From Magnolia sinica (taxonomy: Eukaryota; Streptophyta; Magnoliopsida; Magnoliales; Magnoliaceae), in contig NC_080583.1 in NCBI RefSeq assembly GCF_029962835.1, positions 71,719,158-71,783,157 on the forward strand: a stretch of DNA of 64,000 nucleotides. Reading direction: 5' to 3'. Positions 22,965-35,230 of this stretch are shown piece by piece; positions within the stretch are counted from its first letter, which is position 1, and the number at the start of each line of letters is the position of its first letter. The notes beneath the pieces are model-generated. The model was not told where the DNA came from. It worked only from the letters and a program-made list of their open reading frames with translations, and ran no database searches. The position numbers and the translations under genes are program-made.

Positions 22965-23960
22965 ATGGCAGACAACGAAGACGAAGCCTGGCATGAGGTC
23001 CGACGTCCCAAGGGGCCACGGAAAAACTTCCATACCCTCTTCGTGGGGAACATTACATTCGACACCACGGCGGAAGATCTTTACAGAATTTTCGGAAGGT
23101 ACGGAAAAATTGTGGATGCGTTTATACCTTCTAATCTAGGTTTAAGACGATCAAAAGGGTATGGTTTTATTCGGTTTATGTATGAAGCGGATGCAAAAGC
23201 AGCTCTAGACATCTTGGATGGGAAAAGGGTAGATGGCATAATAATAACAGTCAAGAATGCGAAATTGTGATCCCGTCCGGTGCCTCCTATTTGCCCCCCG
23301 ACGGCGGGGCCCATCCCTGCAGCGCCTGCTCCAATCGGTGCCTCCACAAGGGATGACAAATCGTTCAAGGTGGTGGTTAGGGGAGCAGAACATTCGGACC
23401 CGGCTAATGTTCGACGAAATGCCCTATTGGTTATCCTGCTCCATCCACCACCCGCGTGAGACAGTGAGAGAGTGGCCAATAGGCAGGAGGCGGACTCTAG
23501 CCCAGACGCGTAGCAACAGATGCAAAGTACTGATTACAGATCAGGTGTTTGTAGCAAGGACAAGACCAATTGGCTTGTGGTTGCAGACAGTCAAAGTGTA
23601 CAGTGAAAGCAGAAGGAACTTAAATTAGCTGTGGTTGCGCAAGCCATGAACTCAGAGGTCCAAATTCCCACTCTAGTTCACGCCTTAGCGCGAGCAAACT
23701 ACAGATCAGAAACCGTGTCCATATCCAAACTCTGCAAAGACATGATCCTATTCCACTTTAATGAACGCACAACCCTCATATCTTTTTTCTTGGATACAAA
23801 TCTACATATGCAGATGGACATTCTCAACTTGGAACCATGGTCCCCAAACTCCATTCAGCTAACTCAAAGCAAATGGATCAAACTGCAGAGCATTCCAGCC
23901 CATGCCTGGATAGAATCAGTCTTTAAGGACTTGGGGCGTACATTCGGTGAAGTAACATAG
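22965..23960 (+). pseudogene. LINE 1 ORF1 remnant (RRM protein)
   Basis: The first frame, 22965-23270, is 101 residues. RNP2 (LFVGNI) is at residues 25-30 and RNP1 (KGYGFIRF) at 64-71, so the RNA-recognition motif is complete. An interrupted continuation (23631-23960) carries LEPWSPNSIQLTQSKWIKLQ, the segment that in plant L1 ORF1 proteins follows the RRM. Plant L1 ORF1 proteins bind the element RNA. The reading frame is broken several times between these parts. A host RRM gene is unlikely given ORF2 directly downstream. Confidence 0.8.
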
Positions 23961-25053
23961 ATAAAGAGGAGTGCTCTCTCGGGGCTGCCCCAGGAGTGTG
24001 TTAGAATCAGAGTGTTTATCCAGCCAGGGGTGGATATACACTCGCCTAGAGGGCTGCAAGTTGCGGGGAAACTGTTCTCAATCTTGCCTTCCATCGAAGC
24101 CGATCCGAAGCTCAACACTCCAGACCTCTCCCCTATGCCTACCCTACCAAACCCTGGATCTACTAGGCAATGGGTCGAACAATCATTCCCACCCCAGGCC
24201 CCGCACTCTAGTCCCACCCTACCCCCAGAGCTACCTCCTTCCCCGACCCATAAGCCGCCAAACCTCGACCCCCCCATCTTGCAACCTTCACTTAACCAGG
24301 GCCACTTCACCCTTCAACCCACACCTGTACATCCCCACTCCCCTACTAATTACCTGGTTCAGAACCAATCCACATTTAATCCTCTTATCCCACCCCTTCC
24401 AACTTCCTTGGATTAGCTTTGGCATAACCCTCAGATTCACGCCCTTCCGCCTATCAGAAAAGCCCTCTCAGTAGGCTGTAGCCCGCTGAGAGCAGGATCC
24501 AATTTTGAAGAGGACCTGGAAGATACTCAGGTTGTTGCTTGGAATGCGGCCAAAATCAGGAAGTGCCCTGAGCAAGGGGGTCATTTGGTGATAGACTTAT
24601 CGCCCTACTTTCAAGGGAATTCTCCTTCAAACACTCCTCAGACTGCTATCCAGAGAGGCTCTGCATCCCAACAACCTCCCAATAATTTTTCCATTGGCTG
24701 ACACCAGCGGTATCAACACATTCATGAGCCTCAAAGCCCAGTGGTTTTCCCTCTGCACGACAGACCCCCTGTTTCTCTTTTAGCCATTACTTCGATTCCC
24801 AACATCTTGGAAGATCCTATTCAGGGGGCATGGAAAGGGCTAACTCTGTCTACTCCCAGTGAACCAGTTGGAATGATAAGTGCAGTCCACGAACCTAACG
24901 AACAACTTTTCCAATTCACAGAGATGTTGGTAGGATCAAAGACTTTTTAACCCAAACGGAGAGCCAAGAGAACCTTCAAAGTTATAGATGTGAACTGGTA
25001 TGGCAGACTGAGAGCCTGGAAGAGACGGGGCGAGACTACTTCCAAGGTGATCA

Positions 25054-28000
25054 ATGCTTAACATCTTTGTTTGGAATGCGAGCGGGGTGGGGAATTCTCC
25101 CACGATTAAGACTCTTAAAAGGCTTATCAGGCACTAAAAATCAGTCATTCTAGCTATTCTAGAGCCGATGCTCAGGGACGAAAAAAGAGTTAGAACAGGG
25201 CTGAAGTTAGGGCAGTCTGTGACGATTTTAATGCAGTATTGTCGCAATCTGAGAGACTGGGCTCCACGGTCTTCGATGCAAGGAGTGCAGCTGACTTTGT
25301 GGAGGGTCTGAATGATGCTGGTCTAGTGAACGCTCTATTCTCAGTTAACAGATTCACGTGGGGTAGTAGCTAGTTGGGTCAGCCTAGGGTTTGGGCCAGG
25401 CTTGATAGAGTGTGTTGCAATGATTGTTGGCTACAGAAATTTCCTTCATTTCAAGTGAATGACCTTCCCAGACATAATTCCGACCACGCTCCGTTGCTTC
25501 TGCACTTTCCATCCCCTCAACCAGGGGGCCCAAAAGCCTTCAGGTTCCAAAGAATGTGGTGCTTGCACAGTAGATTCCAGGAGCTAGTGTAAGCGGTTTG
25601 GGCAGCTCCTTCAATTGACAATCCAATCCAAATTGTGATAGCAAAATTGAAGGCAGTGAAACAGGCTCTCAAGCATTGGAATAAGGCCACCTTTGGTAAC
25701 ATCTTCAGCTAAATTCAAACTACTTCGGCTGAACTTATCCACGCTGAAGAAGCGGCTCTTACATCTCTAGGCTAGGATACTCAGCAGGATTTGCAGAGGC
25801 TCAGGGATAACCTCGCCCAGTTGGAACTCAATGAGGAGATTTTTTGGAAGCAAAAAATCCAAGTCTCATTGGTTGGACGAAGGAGATTGTAACACCAAGT
25901 TTTTTTCACTCGGTTGTGGTGGCCAAGAGTAGAAGAGCCGTAATCCAAGAAATCAAGCAAGCTAATGGTACGGTAATCTCTAACATTATAGAAATCAGAG
26001 AAGCTGCGGTGGATTATTTCAAACATCTACTTCAGGCAGAAGATAACCTCGATCCCCAGAACTTCCTTCAATCCATCACGACAGTAGTGTCTGCCCAAAA
26101 CAATGCTCTCTTGCTAGCTGAGCCATCCGTGGAAGAGCTTCTTCAGGCGGTGAAAGCTATTTCGCTAGACGTAGCAGCTGGCCCAGACGGCTTCTCTGGG
26201 GTGTTCTTCAGGCCTGTTGGTCTACGATTCACCACGACCTCCTCATGGCTGCTAGATACTTCTTCAATGGTGCTGATCTCCCTCAAGCCCTCACGACTTC
26301 TCTAATTTGCCTAATTCTCAAGGTAAGTGCCCTAGTTTATTTCTCTGATTTTAGACCAATTAGTCTTTGTAATTGTTTATACAAAATTTTTTTAGGCATT
26401 ATTGCTGCGAGACTGGGAGGCATTCTCCCCAACATTGTCGCCGTAGAACAGGCTATATTTGTGCAAGGATGATCCATGGCAGAAAGTTGCACCCTTGTCC
26501 AGGAGACTTTCAGGGACATAAACAAGAAAGTCAGGGGAGACAATTTTCTCCAGAAGTTAGACATGGAGAAGGCCTACGACAGACTCAACTGGAACTACTT
26601 GAAAGCGGCCCTCAGCCAATTCGGGTTCCACAGGGATTGGATCCAGCTGGTGGAACGTTGTTGGTCAGAATGTTGGTTCTCAGTCCTCATCAATGGCATC
26701 GCGACCGGCTTCTTCCACTCCTCTAGGGGTCTAAGGCAGGGTGATCTAATTTCCCTAGGACTTTTCATCCTTGCAGCTGAAGCGCTTAGCAGAGGTTCCA
26801 TCGGTTGGTCGCCACGGGCGTGTGCCAGCCATACAAGACGCGTCCAAATTGCCCCATAGTCTCCCATCTTCTATTTGCTGATGATACGATCCTCTTCGCC
26901 AACGGATCCAGAAGGTCCCTCACCCAAATCAAGATTTTTCTTACCCAATATGAGAGGTGCTCGGGTTAAAAAATCAATGTCACAAAAAGCTTTTTCATCC
27001 CTCCTTCTACAACGTTCGACTCGCAATGCACGGCCGTCGCCTCCATCTTTGGTTTCGCAAAAGCATCGTCGCCTTTCTCGTACCTCGGTGTCCCTATTTT
27101 TTAGGGGAGGCCTAAGAGAACCTATTTCCAAGCCATAATAGAAAAGATTCAGGCCATAATTTCTGCATGGCAAAACAGAATTTTAACTTAGGCTAGGAGA
27201 CTCACCCTTATCACGCATGTCCTCAATAGCATCCCGGTACACACTCTTGTGGCCATGGAGGTCCCTTTCAATGTCTTTGCTGAATTAGAGAAACGGTTTG
27301 CCGACTTCTTCTGGGGCTGAGATGGGCCGAAGAAGAAGTGCCATTGGCACAACTGGAAAAGTCTTCTGTTGCCGAAATTTGAAGGTGGTCTGGGCCTAAG
27401 ACCCTTAAAATTGGTGATGCAAGCTTGCCGATTAAAGCTTGCTTGGGCGGCCCTGTTCCGAGGGAAGGACAGTTGCTGGTGCAAGTTTGTGAGAGCCAAA
27501 TACGCTCAGGATTTTGCTGCCGAGCCATCCTCGCCTACTGGCCCCAACGCAGCTCCGATTTGGAAAAGGATCAGGACAACATTTTCCCTACTCAGGGAAA
27601 AATCCAGATGGCTGATCGGGCGTGGCTCCATTGATTTCTGGGAGGAGGATTCATCCAGCCTTGGTGTCTTGCGTCCTCTACAGCTGCATCAACAGGCCAG
27701 CACGCCAGCCAGTGTCCGGGACTGGATTGGCCCCGCAAGTTGGATAGATAGTGAGAAGGCCTTGCAGGTCTTGCCCCTGGCCGTGGTGGATCACATATCC
27801 CTTGAAGGGATCTACACGTCTGACTCTGATGACTGCAGAATATGGCTTTTGTCGGGGAACGGGGAGCTCACGGCTGCCTCAGCTTGGTAGATCATCAGGC
27901 CCATTGCACCAAAAACCAGCTGGTCTCCTTGGGTTTGGCACTCCAAAGTCCCTCCTAAGATCTCCCTCCTATCCTGAAAAATTCTTCATAATGTAGTCCC

Positions 28001-28768
28001 AGTCAACGCCAATATCCAAAGGAAAGGTATCAGTATTACCTTTAAGTGCGCCTGTTGTCCTCTGCCTACCCATCTAGACTGTGAATCGGTGGACCACCTG
28101 TTTGCCACGGGGTCTTTTGCCAGCGGGGTTTGGGAGTGATTTCGTCAGGATTGTGGGATCCCCCAGCCTTTGCCCCCCACCCCGGCTGGCCGAGCTGCTC
28201 TATGGTGGGATTCTTCCGCGACATTATCTTCTCCTCTGAAGGGCCTCATCCCCAATTTCATCTTCTGGGAACTGTGGCAAGCCAGAAATGCCAACAGATT
28301 CGACAACGCCTGTTTTGGAGTCTCCATAATTGTCAAGCGAATTCTCCACAAGGCAAAGCTAGTCAACTCCACGCTTCCCACTACTAAAACCCTCCTAAGA
28401 TCGGTCGCTACCATGAACACAGGATGGAGAATTAGGAACCCGCATCTGCGGCCGCCAAAATTCTCTGTTGTGAAATGGAGCAGACCTCCCTCGGGCTGGA
28501 TAAAGCTGAACGTGGATGGTTCCTCTAGGGGAAACCCGGGGCCTGCGGGGGGAGGTGGGGTGGGGAGAAATGAAACAGGCAGATTCTTGTTTGGGTTCGC
28601 CAGGGGTTATGGTATAGGTATGAACATGAGGGCTGAGACTAAGGCAATTTTGGATGCTCTTGCTCTGGCGCACCAACTTGGCTACTCTCGAATAGTTCTT
28701 GCGAGTGACTCTTTGGTGGTGGTGAAGGCCCTATCAGACTCGGCTAACATTTCCTGGAATCAATGGGT
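25054..28768 (+). pseudogene. LINE 1 ORF2 remnant (endonuclease, RT, RNase H)
   Basis: The endonuclease start LNIFVWNASGVGN is followed by a DDFNAVLSQSERLG segment (usual GDFN) and then ARLDRVCCND and NSDHAPLLL. RT segments include AAGPDGFSGVFF, LDMEKAYDRLNW, SRGLRQGD and FADDTILFANG, with the catalytic FADD intact near 26874-26885. The C-terminal RNase H keeps NVDGSSRGNPG, AETKAILDAL and LASDSLVVV, so its acidic residues remain. ORF2 nicks the target and copies the RNA in place. Stops, frameshifts and a missing endonuclease middle make it non-functional. The frame running past 28768 is fused with foreign DNA. Confidence 0.85.
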
Positions 28769-31170
28769 TGAGTTTACTCGGCCCAATAACACCTCGACCC
28801 AAGCTTTCTCTTCTTCCTTCGTTTTCCTTCTTCTCTCTTCCCTTTTCTTCCTCTTGCTCCTACTACTGGAATGTCCAGCAAGAAAACCTGGTCCAGATGG
28901 TGTCTGCATGGGACCAGATGCACCCAACTCGGTCCCGACTCAGCCCAGACCTGGTAATGGCCCGGTACAACAGCAGACAAGAAGAAGAATGAGGACAACA
29001 TCCTCACTCTCTCTCTCTCTCTCTTGTTTTCTTTCTTCCTCCCTTCTTTTTCCTCCCTCTCTCTTCTTCTCCTGCTTCTTCCCTTCTTCTCTTTCAAACA
29101 AGCACCCTAGGCTAGCCAGTGCCTGCACCGTGCTTGACTCGGCTGAGTCGGGTTGGTGCCACACCTCGGCCTGACTCAGACTCCCTTTCACTTCCTACTC
29201 TCTCTCGCTCTCTGGATCGACGGAGGACCCAACTCAGATAGCAGCTTGGCCGAGTCTGAGCGAATCCGCAACCCAGCTAGAATCGAGCTGGTGCAGCAGC
29301 AATGTCTCGAACAGCTCTCTTTCGCTTCCTCTCTTTTATTTTCTCCCTTCTCTATTTCTCTCCATTTTCTTCTTGTGCGGCATCTAGCGATCCCTAGGCT
29401 GAGATGAATAGGCAAGACATGTCCAGACTCGGGACGAGTTGATACAGTGTGGCAGCGGTGCTTTCACCTTCTCTTATTTTTTTTCTTTTATTCATTTCAG
29501 ATGGCAGCCCTGGCTAAAGAGAGCTTAATTAGGGCTATTTTAATCAGTTTTCTAATGCGCCCGACTCCACTAATCCCGGTTAGTTACACGGTTGGCTCTA
29601 ATCCGAGCAACTCGATCATTTGAATGGATTAATGCCCCTAGTCTGTATGGTCCTTATCAGACACCGGGGATGAAATTCTGAGTTCCTGGTCCACCTACTG
29701 GACAACTCGGATTGATGAATGGGCCCCATCATCGGGTGATGGGTCCTTTCAGCCAACGGAGAAGACGGCTCCTCCTCCAATGGTGGATTTGGATCCTATA
29801 GATGATCTTATGATCCAGGGAATTTGGATGGTGTGGATGGGTCCTATGGTCGCTGTGGGACCCACTTAATGGACGACGATTAGCAGCCCTTAAGTGTTTG
29901 GCTTCAACATCTGCGGTAGGAGAGAGCCTCAAGCATAGTCAAGGGAAGCCCTACTTTAAAGGGCTGAGATGTATTGCAATGAATGACTGGGATAGTCAGG
30001 AGGCAACGCACATGGATTGCCAGAGTGTAAAGGCAAGGAAAAAAACAATCTTTCCGTTTTCGAAAAACCAGCCGCACATGGACGTTTCGTGCTCGAATTT
30101 GTGTGCACATCTGTGTGATCCAACAGGTGAAACTGTCAGGGGTTAGATGTATTTAGGTTTCCTATAGGATGGATGGTTTGGATCATCAGAAAGACCTTCA
30201 AGGTGGGCCAAAATCCTTCCCGAACGGATACGGTCCGTTTGAAAGAGCTGAAGGCGGGAAAACCTCCTGCTTTCTTACCGCTTCCATCGAGTCAAACCCA
30301 ATTAACCGGGTTTCCCGGTCTGGTGCACAGCGGGTGTGCACCATCCGTGCACATGCGCACTAGTGTGGGGTCCTCTATATTTCTTTCGACAGATCCACAC
30401 CGTTCATCAAGTTCTATGGGTCCTCTTAGGGCCTTTGGCCAAAGGTGGGGTATACTTGTGACTTGGGGTCCTGAATTGTTGGTAGATTGCCCCAACACAG
30501 ATTGTTAGTAATCCACTGGGATGTGTACGTGAAATCTAGCCCACCCATTAGCCCAAATAACTTAAGATGGGCCACTAATATGACTACTTGGTAGATCCAT
30601 AGCCCAAGTAGACCTTATTAAGTGGATATCTGTTTTAACTATTGATCTCTACTGATCTGACGGGCATATCAATTCTAATTGCATATTAAGGGTTCCGTGA
30701 GTCCAGTGGCTATCCATGTGGGCACTAATAGTAGGTTTTATAGCCTTTTCAACCATTCAATCCTAGATTTCATCCTGAGTGGTTCATAAGGCCCAATTAA
30801 CGATTCGATTTGTCTAATGAGATGATCAAAATAGGTTTTGGGATAATGTGATAGCCCATTTTGGGAATCAATGGATGGATAGATTCTTTGGACGGGTGTT
30901 ATCCCATTGGTTAGATTTAAGTTAGGTCGTATGGCTTAGGTGTGGATTATCATTTAAGCTACTAAGGATGCATTGAACGGTAGATGATGTAACTTACATC
31001 CTAAAAGATGTGATGGCTCCTCTTTATAATTAACAGATGATTGGGTTGGTCTATACCAACCATTAGATCAAACCAAAATGACGGCGAACGTTCAGATACA
31101 TCAAGTTGTGCTTAGATTGAATTAGGTTCTCATGGTAACGCTCAAGTACTGGAAAGTACTGGGTGTTACA
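28769..31170 (-). repeat. LTR body of the chromovirus-like element
   Basis: This ends ACTGGGTGTTACA, the complement of an LTR start TGTAACACCC, directly next to a purine tract. It contains a pyrimidine-rich block (about 28805-28860 and 29005-29100, with a CT microsatellite). At 30322-30420 there is a GGTGCAC...GTGCACC palindrome followed by GTGTGGGGTCC and CACACCGTTCATC. With 22567-22862 it would make an LTR of about 2.7 kb. Small frames in it match no protein family. Confidence 0.55.
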
Positions 31171-31185
31171 ATCTACCCCCCTTAA
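31171..31185 (-). other. polypurine tract of the chromovirus-like element
   Basis: On the minus strand TTAAGGGGGGTAGAT ends exactly at the TGTAACACCC start of the LTR. This is typical of plant Ty3 elements. Confidence 0.7.
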
Positions 31186-31794
31186 AAAGAATTTCGTCCC
31201 CGAAATTCAACACTTCTAAATTAAATGGAATTGTTGATATCTTACTACTATGTAAGAGAAATCTCATGTTCTAATTATTTAGGCAACACGGAAGGACGGT
31301 TATAGTAGGTTTAAGACTAGTAAGCCAAACTTCTGCCTAGCCGGGTAGTGAGTTTACTAGTATCCTTCTTAACCCCAGTGAGTATCGATCTTTTGGTTGA
31401 TGAGGGCATTAAGATCATTGTAATCACTAGGATTTAGAATTCACGTCAAACCGTGTATACTTCGCTTAAACATGGTTCCATCGGTTCACGTTCTCGATCA
31501 TTTCAGTCTTTTGAGATAGGTTATTTAATTTCCTACTTAAAGAATAAGCTTAAATGATTCATTATACTTCAACATTGCAATTTAGTTATCTAGGATACTA
31601 TCTTAAAATCTATAATTTAATTATTTCTAATTGTTTTAGTTGCATTACTACGCAGTCTCAAAAATTTATAATCCTTATAAACTACCTTATAACTACTAAG
31701 GAAGATTTATAGATATCATACCTTGGTGGGTTTGCTCAATGTTCGGTATATCCAAGGCATACATGTGATGAGTTCCTTGTTATCATGCTTGAGG

Positions 31795-32895
31795 TCATGA
31801 GGCTTGAGCAGGATTCAAAGAAGTCCTCTCATCTCGCTGTTTCTTAAAATACTGCCTTAAGATATGACCCGATTTGCCATAATAGCTGCAGAGTTTATCC
31901 TGACTCAAAGAATGAATTGGGTGAGATTCACATCTTACCCTTTTCTCAGGCATGTGAGATATAGATGGTGCTAACCTAGCTTTATTTGCTGAACCTCGAA
32001 TAAGAGTACGTGTTTTGGCCATAAGCTTAAAGTTTTTTTCTATTCGCATGACTTTGTCCATGATGTCAATGAAGTCAGTAATGTCGAAAGTGCACAATCT
32101 CGACTGAATTTCGGGTCGGAGACCTTCCTTAAACTTTTGCAATTTATATTCCTTGTCCTTAACAGCCTTTGGTGCATATCGTGACAATTCGTCAAGGTGC
32201 GCTTCATTTTGAGACACTGTCATATCCCCTTATTCCAACTTAAGAAACTCAGATATTTTCTCGTGACGATAGCATGAAGGAAAGTATTTTTCATTGAACC
32301 TCTTCTTAAACTCAGTCCAGGTCCCCTCATAATCAGATGAGACTCTTCTTAGCACGCTTTCTCACCATATATTAGCCTCGCCTTCCAAGGCATGAGTGGC
32401 GAGAATAACCTTTTGGGCGTCCGAACAACCTAACGGTTTGATCATCTTAGCCATTCTATTCAGCCAATGTTCTGCTAGAACTGGATTTGGTACTCTTAAG
32501 AAGGATGGTGGCCTTAGCCTCTGAAACCTTTCAAATAGATTTGCCTTACTAACTTTTTCAGTCTTCAAGGCTGATGCATGCATATTATGTTGAAGAGCTT
32601 CTAACAGTGTGGTGATCGAAGCCTATTGTTGTTGTATGATGGTATTCAGCTGACTAATAACATCACCAGGTGGGGCTTCATGCTGCGCATTTGATGGGGG
32701 TGTTCCAAAAAGACCCATAGGTGGTTTAGATGGGATAGTTCCTGATGCTGACTCTCTTTCTGGACTACTTGGCCTAACTGGAGGTATAGGAGGGCGCTCA
32801 GGACCCTCTTCTCTAACAAGGTCGTTTGTCGGCGAAGTTAACAAATGAATAGTCTGCACTCTTGGGCGATGAGATTTTGGGGTCATAATCATGTT
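31795..32895 (-). mobile_element. gag remnant of the chromovirus-like element
   Basis: Recognisable gag pieces on the minus strand are LFERFQRLRPPSFL, NPVLAEHWLNRMAK, ATHALEGEANIW, KEYKLQKFKEGLRPEIQSRL and a knuckle-like CSYYGKSGHILRQ. This is the order found in plant chromovirus gag. The region is broken. No protease, RT or integrase pattern is seen on the 3' side before the purine tract. Confidence 0.8.
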
Positions 32896-33055
32896 AAAAG
32901 AAAGGATTCATCATGGTCATATCCTCATAAGTTTAACAAGTCTTAAACTAAGATCGTAAGGCAGCTTATATGAATCATACAGCTGAAGTATTGTTCAAAT
33001 TGATAAGTGCTCGACAACTCCCTATCCGTTGCGATTAGATGCAACAAGACTCCAA

Positions 33056-33654
33056 GGGCGTGTTTGGGAAGTGGGATTAGAAGGGACTAGGTGGGATGGG
33101 ATTCATGTGGTCCCATGCCAATTCCACTCCATGTTTGGGAAGAATGGAAAAGCTTGGAATTAGATTAGATGGAATTGCATTGGTACCGTTCCAATTTCAC
33201 TCAATGTTGGCAAGTTGTGTAAGTCCCACCATGATGTGTGGGCTATATCCACACCGTCCACCCATTTTTTGAGATTATTTTAGAGCATGGGCCAAAAAAT
33301 CAGGTAAATCTAAAGCTCAAGTGGACCCCACCATAAAAAGCAATGGGGATTGAATGCTTACAGTTGAAAAATTCTCTGGGGCCACATAAGTTTTGGATCT
33401 ATCTCATTTTTAGGCCCATGCCATAAAAAGAGGTTACAAAACAAATGAACAGTGTAGATATAACACATGTATTATTCTCAGTAATTTCAAATGATGGTGG
33501 GTATATCCATTCAATATACCACTGTCTTACTAACAAAGCATGGCATTAATCTTATCCCATGGCAATAGTGACAATCCCGGTCATGTTAATAATTATGTTT
33601 TTTTGAATCCCATCCCACGTAATCCCTTCTAATCCCACCGCCCAAACACGGCCC
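33056..33654. mobile_element. MITE with GGGCGTGTTTGGG ends, carrying a second MITE core
   Basis: GGGCGTGTTTGGG plus GTGGGATTAGAAGGGA at the left is mirrored by TCCCTTCTAATCCCAC and CCCAAACACGGCCC at the right. It lies in the leader of the broken Ty3 element. Its middle (about 33215-33480) holds the CCCACCATGATGTGTGGGCT core, CCACACCGTCCACCC and a mirrored half, so one foldback probably sits inside another. No clear target duplication is visible. Confidence 0.75.
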
Positions 33655-34023
33655 AAAGATCTTAAGATGACCATCTAAGTATCCTTATACACACGTCTTC
33701 TAGTCTTCGACCTAAAGGTAAGGTCCTACGATAATCTTATACTTATATTTGTGTCCTAAGATAGATTACAGGGGGGCTAAACTGGTGAGTTATTGAATTT
33801 AACCAAACTTTTCACAACACCAAAAAGTTTTGTTTCTACGTTCAACAATTATCCTAGATATTTTCATGGGAGCCTAAAATTTTGGATTTCTATATTCACA
33901 AGATACCCTAAAACTAAGAGAATTAAACCTAGTTTTTAAGTCTCTAATTTTATCAATGCAACTTTTGAGTATTTAAATTTGTCTAAGTCCTGTTTTTTCC
34001 CAAGGCCTGGTTTATCTAGACTC

Positions 34024-34035
34024 TCTCTGATACCA
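34024..34035 (-). other. primer binding site, tRNA-iMet type
   Basis: The coding strand reads TGGTATCAGAGAG two bases inside the LTR end GCGTTACA. This matches the usual plant initiator-Met primer site at most positions. Confidence 0.75.
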
Positions 34036-34636
34036 CTTGTAACGCCCCGATTTTTAAAACTCGAGTATATGACTCATTTTTCAAAAACCCGAGTGTTAGC
34101 CTATAAAATTCAATATAAATTTGAACCGCTTATCATTAATTAGAGTTAGCAGCAAACGTAACTAGAGTAAACCATGCATTATATACAAACATTTCAACCA
34201 TAATAAAAATCCAAATGTAGTGTCCATACAGGACTTATACAATCCCAAATAACAAAGTTCGTTAAATAAAAATAGGAATCTATCACCTAATGATAAAACT
34301 TAACATGGGCCATAGGGACCCCGTCTAGCTCCTCAGCTACCCGATCTGCTCTAGCGACCCAGTGAACGGCATTGGCTTGCTCTACACTTGTATCAATTGT
34401 TACGATTTGATAGCGTCAATGACTATCGCAGTGAGGAGCACCCTCTAAGGTTACGCACTCATCATTCATAATCCAACATAAATCACAATGTATAAGAAGA
34501 GACATATTAAACAATGCAATTCAAAATTATAATCATATATTCAGAAATAAGCTAGTCAACGTAATCTCAACATCAAGGAAATGTAATAGAAATCGCAATG
34601 AAAGGGGACGTGTTCAGATAGTCAAATAATAATCTT

Positions 34637-34995
34637 ACAAACTCCATAAAATGATTAGAAAATTAAGCTTTAAACCTCTACTTTACCCAAAAATTATATC
34701 ATATGTGAACACCGCAAGATGATTAGAAAACTGATAAATGAACTCCCACTCCACCTGAAAATCATAGAATGATTGAACACCGCAAAATGAAGAAAGAACA
34801 ATCTACAAACATCTACTTCACCTGAAAACATATCATACGTGAACATCGCAAGATGAAGAGATAAGCAACATATAAACTCTAGACCACCCGAAAGTCATAT
34901 CGTATGTGAACACCGGAAGATGGCTAGGAAATTGATAAACGAACTCCCACTTCATTCAGAAATCACAATACGATGAACACCGAAAGATGGCTAGA
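34637..34995. repeat. ~67 bp tandem repeat, five copies
   Basis: The marker GTGAACACCGCAAGATG recurs, with changes, near 34703, 34773, 34840, 34907 and 34975, a spacing of about 67-70 bases. It lies within LTR sequence. Confidence 0.85.
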
Positions 34996-35043
34996 AAACC
35001 AACAAGCCACAAAAGGGCACCAATAATCAATCAAAGCCACGAG

Positions 35044-35134
35044 GGCAAATATGCGGTCCAAGCTGTGTAAGGCAAATATGCGATCTAAGCCGTGTAAGGT
35101 AAATATGCGATCCAAGCCGTGTAAGGCAAATATG
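35044..35134. repeat. 27 bp tandem repeat, 3.3 copies
   Basis: Units of GGCAAATATGCGATCCAAGC plus CGTGTAA, three full and one partial, with one to three differences between units. Confidence 0.9.
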
Positions 35135-35230
35135 GACCTTAAGATGGTGAGCTCATGACAGGTTTCATTCATTACATCACTTAATCGCAGATGACAAATA
35201 GATAGTTAATTAACAATGTTATGAGGTATG

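Larger units (their letters stand above)
22863..28768 (+). mobile_element. L1-type LINE 1, 3'-truncated and degraded
   Basis: A 5.9 kb plant L1 in sense orientation. ORF1 begins at 22965 with an RRM. A proline-rich linker sits at about 24010-24420. ORF2 begins near 25054 with an endonuclease (LNIFVWNASGVGN), then reverse transcriptase, a zinc-ribbon-like segment and RNase H. The copy stops inside RNase H at about 28768 with no 3' UTR or poly(A). Losing the 3' end is unusual for an L1, since LINEs are normally 5'-truncated. There are several stops and frameshifts, plus an apparent loss of the middle of the endonuclease near 25210. Confidence 0.9.
22567..35230 (-). mobile_element. broken Ty3/gypsy (chromovirus-like) element split by a LINE
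   Basis: Read on the minus strand. An LTR piece begins at 34038 and is preceded inward by a primer site (TGGTATCAGAGAGAG on the coding strand; tRNA-iMet type). Gag-like coding lies at about 31.8-32.9 kb. A purine tract AAGGGGGGTAGAT lies at 31171-31185, and the other LTR starts at 31170. The far end of that LTR is best matched by 22567-22862, which aligns with 34038 onward. The space between is taken up by an L1. Only gag is recognisable as coding. The element is heavily broken and clearly older than the one at 7.2-19 kb. Confidence 0.65.
34038..35230 (-). repeat. LTR piece of the chromovirus-like element with tandem arrays
   Basis: It starts TGTAACGCCCCG at the primer-site border. The distal part cannot be followed past about 35230. 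Two tandem arrays lie inside: a ~67 bp unit (34637-34995, about five copies with a GTGAACACCGCAAGATG core) and a 27 bp unit (35044-35134, about 3.3 copies around GGCAAATATGCGATCCAAGC). Confidence 0.65.

Noticed and set aside
24012-24474. Proline-rich frames as a possible extensin-like gene
   Set aside because: They sit between the RRM and endonuclease of an L1, where the ORF1 linker is expected. No signal peptide.
28170-29174. 334-residue frame as one protein
   Set aside because: Its first half is L1 RNase H. From about residue 200 it reads into unrelated pyrimidine-rich LTR sequence, so it is a chance fusion.
35044-35134. Regular tandem units as a CRISPR-like array
   Set aside because: The units are contiguous with no spacers and this is plant nuclear DNA.
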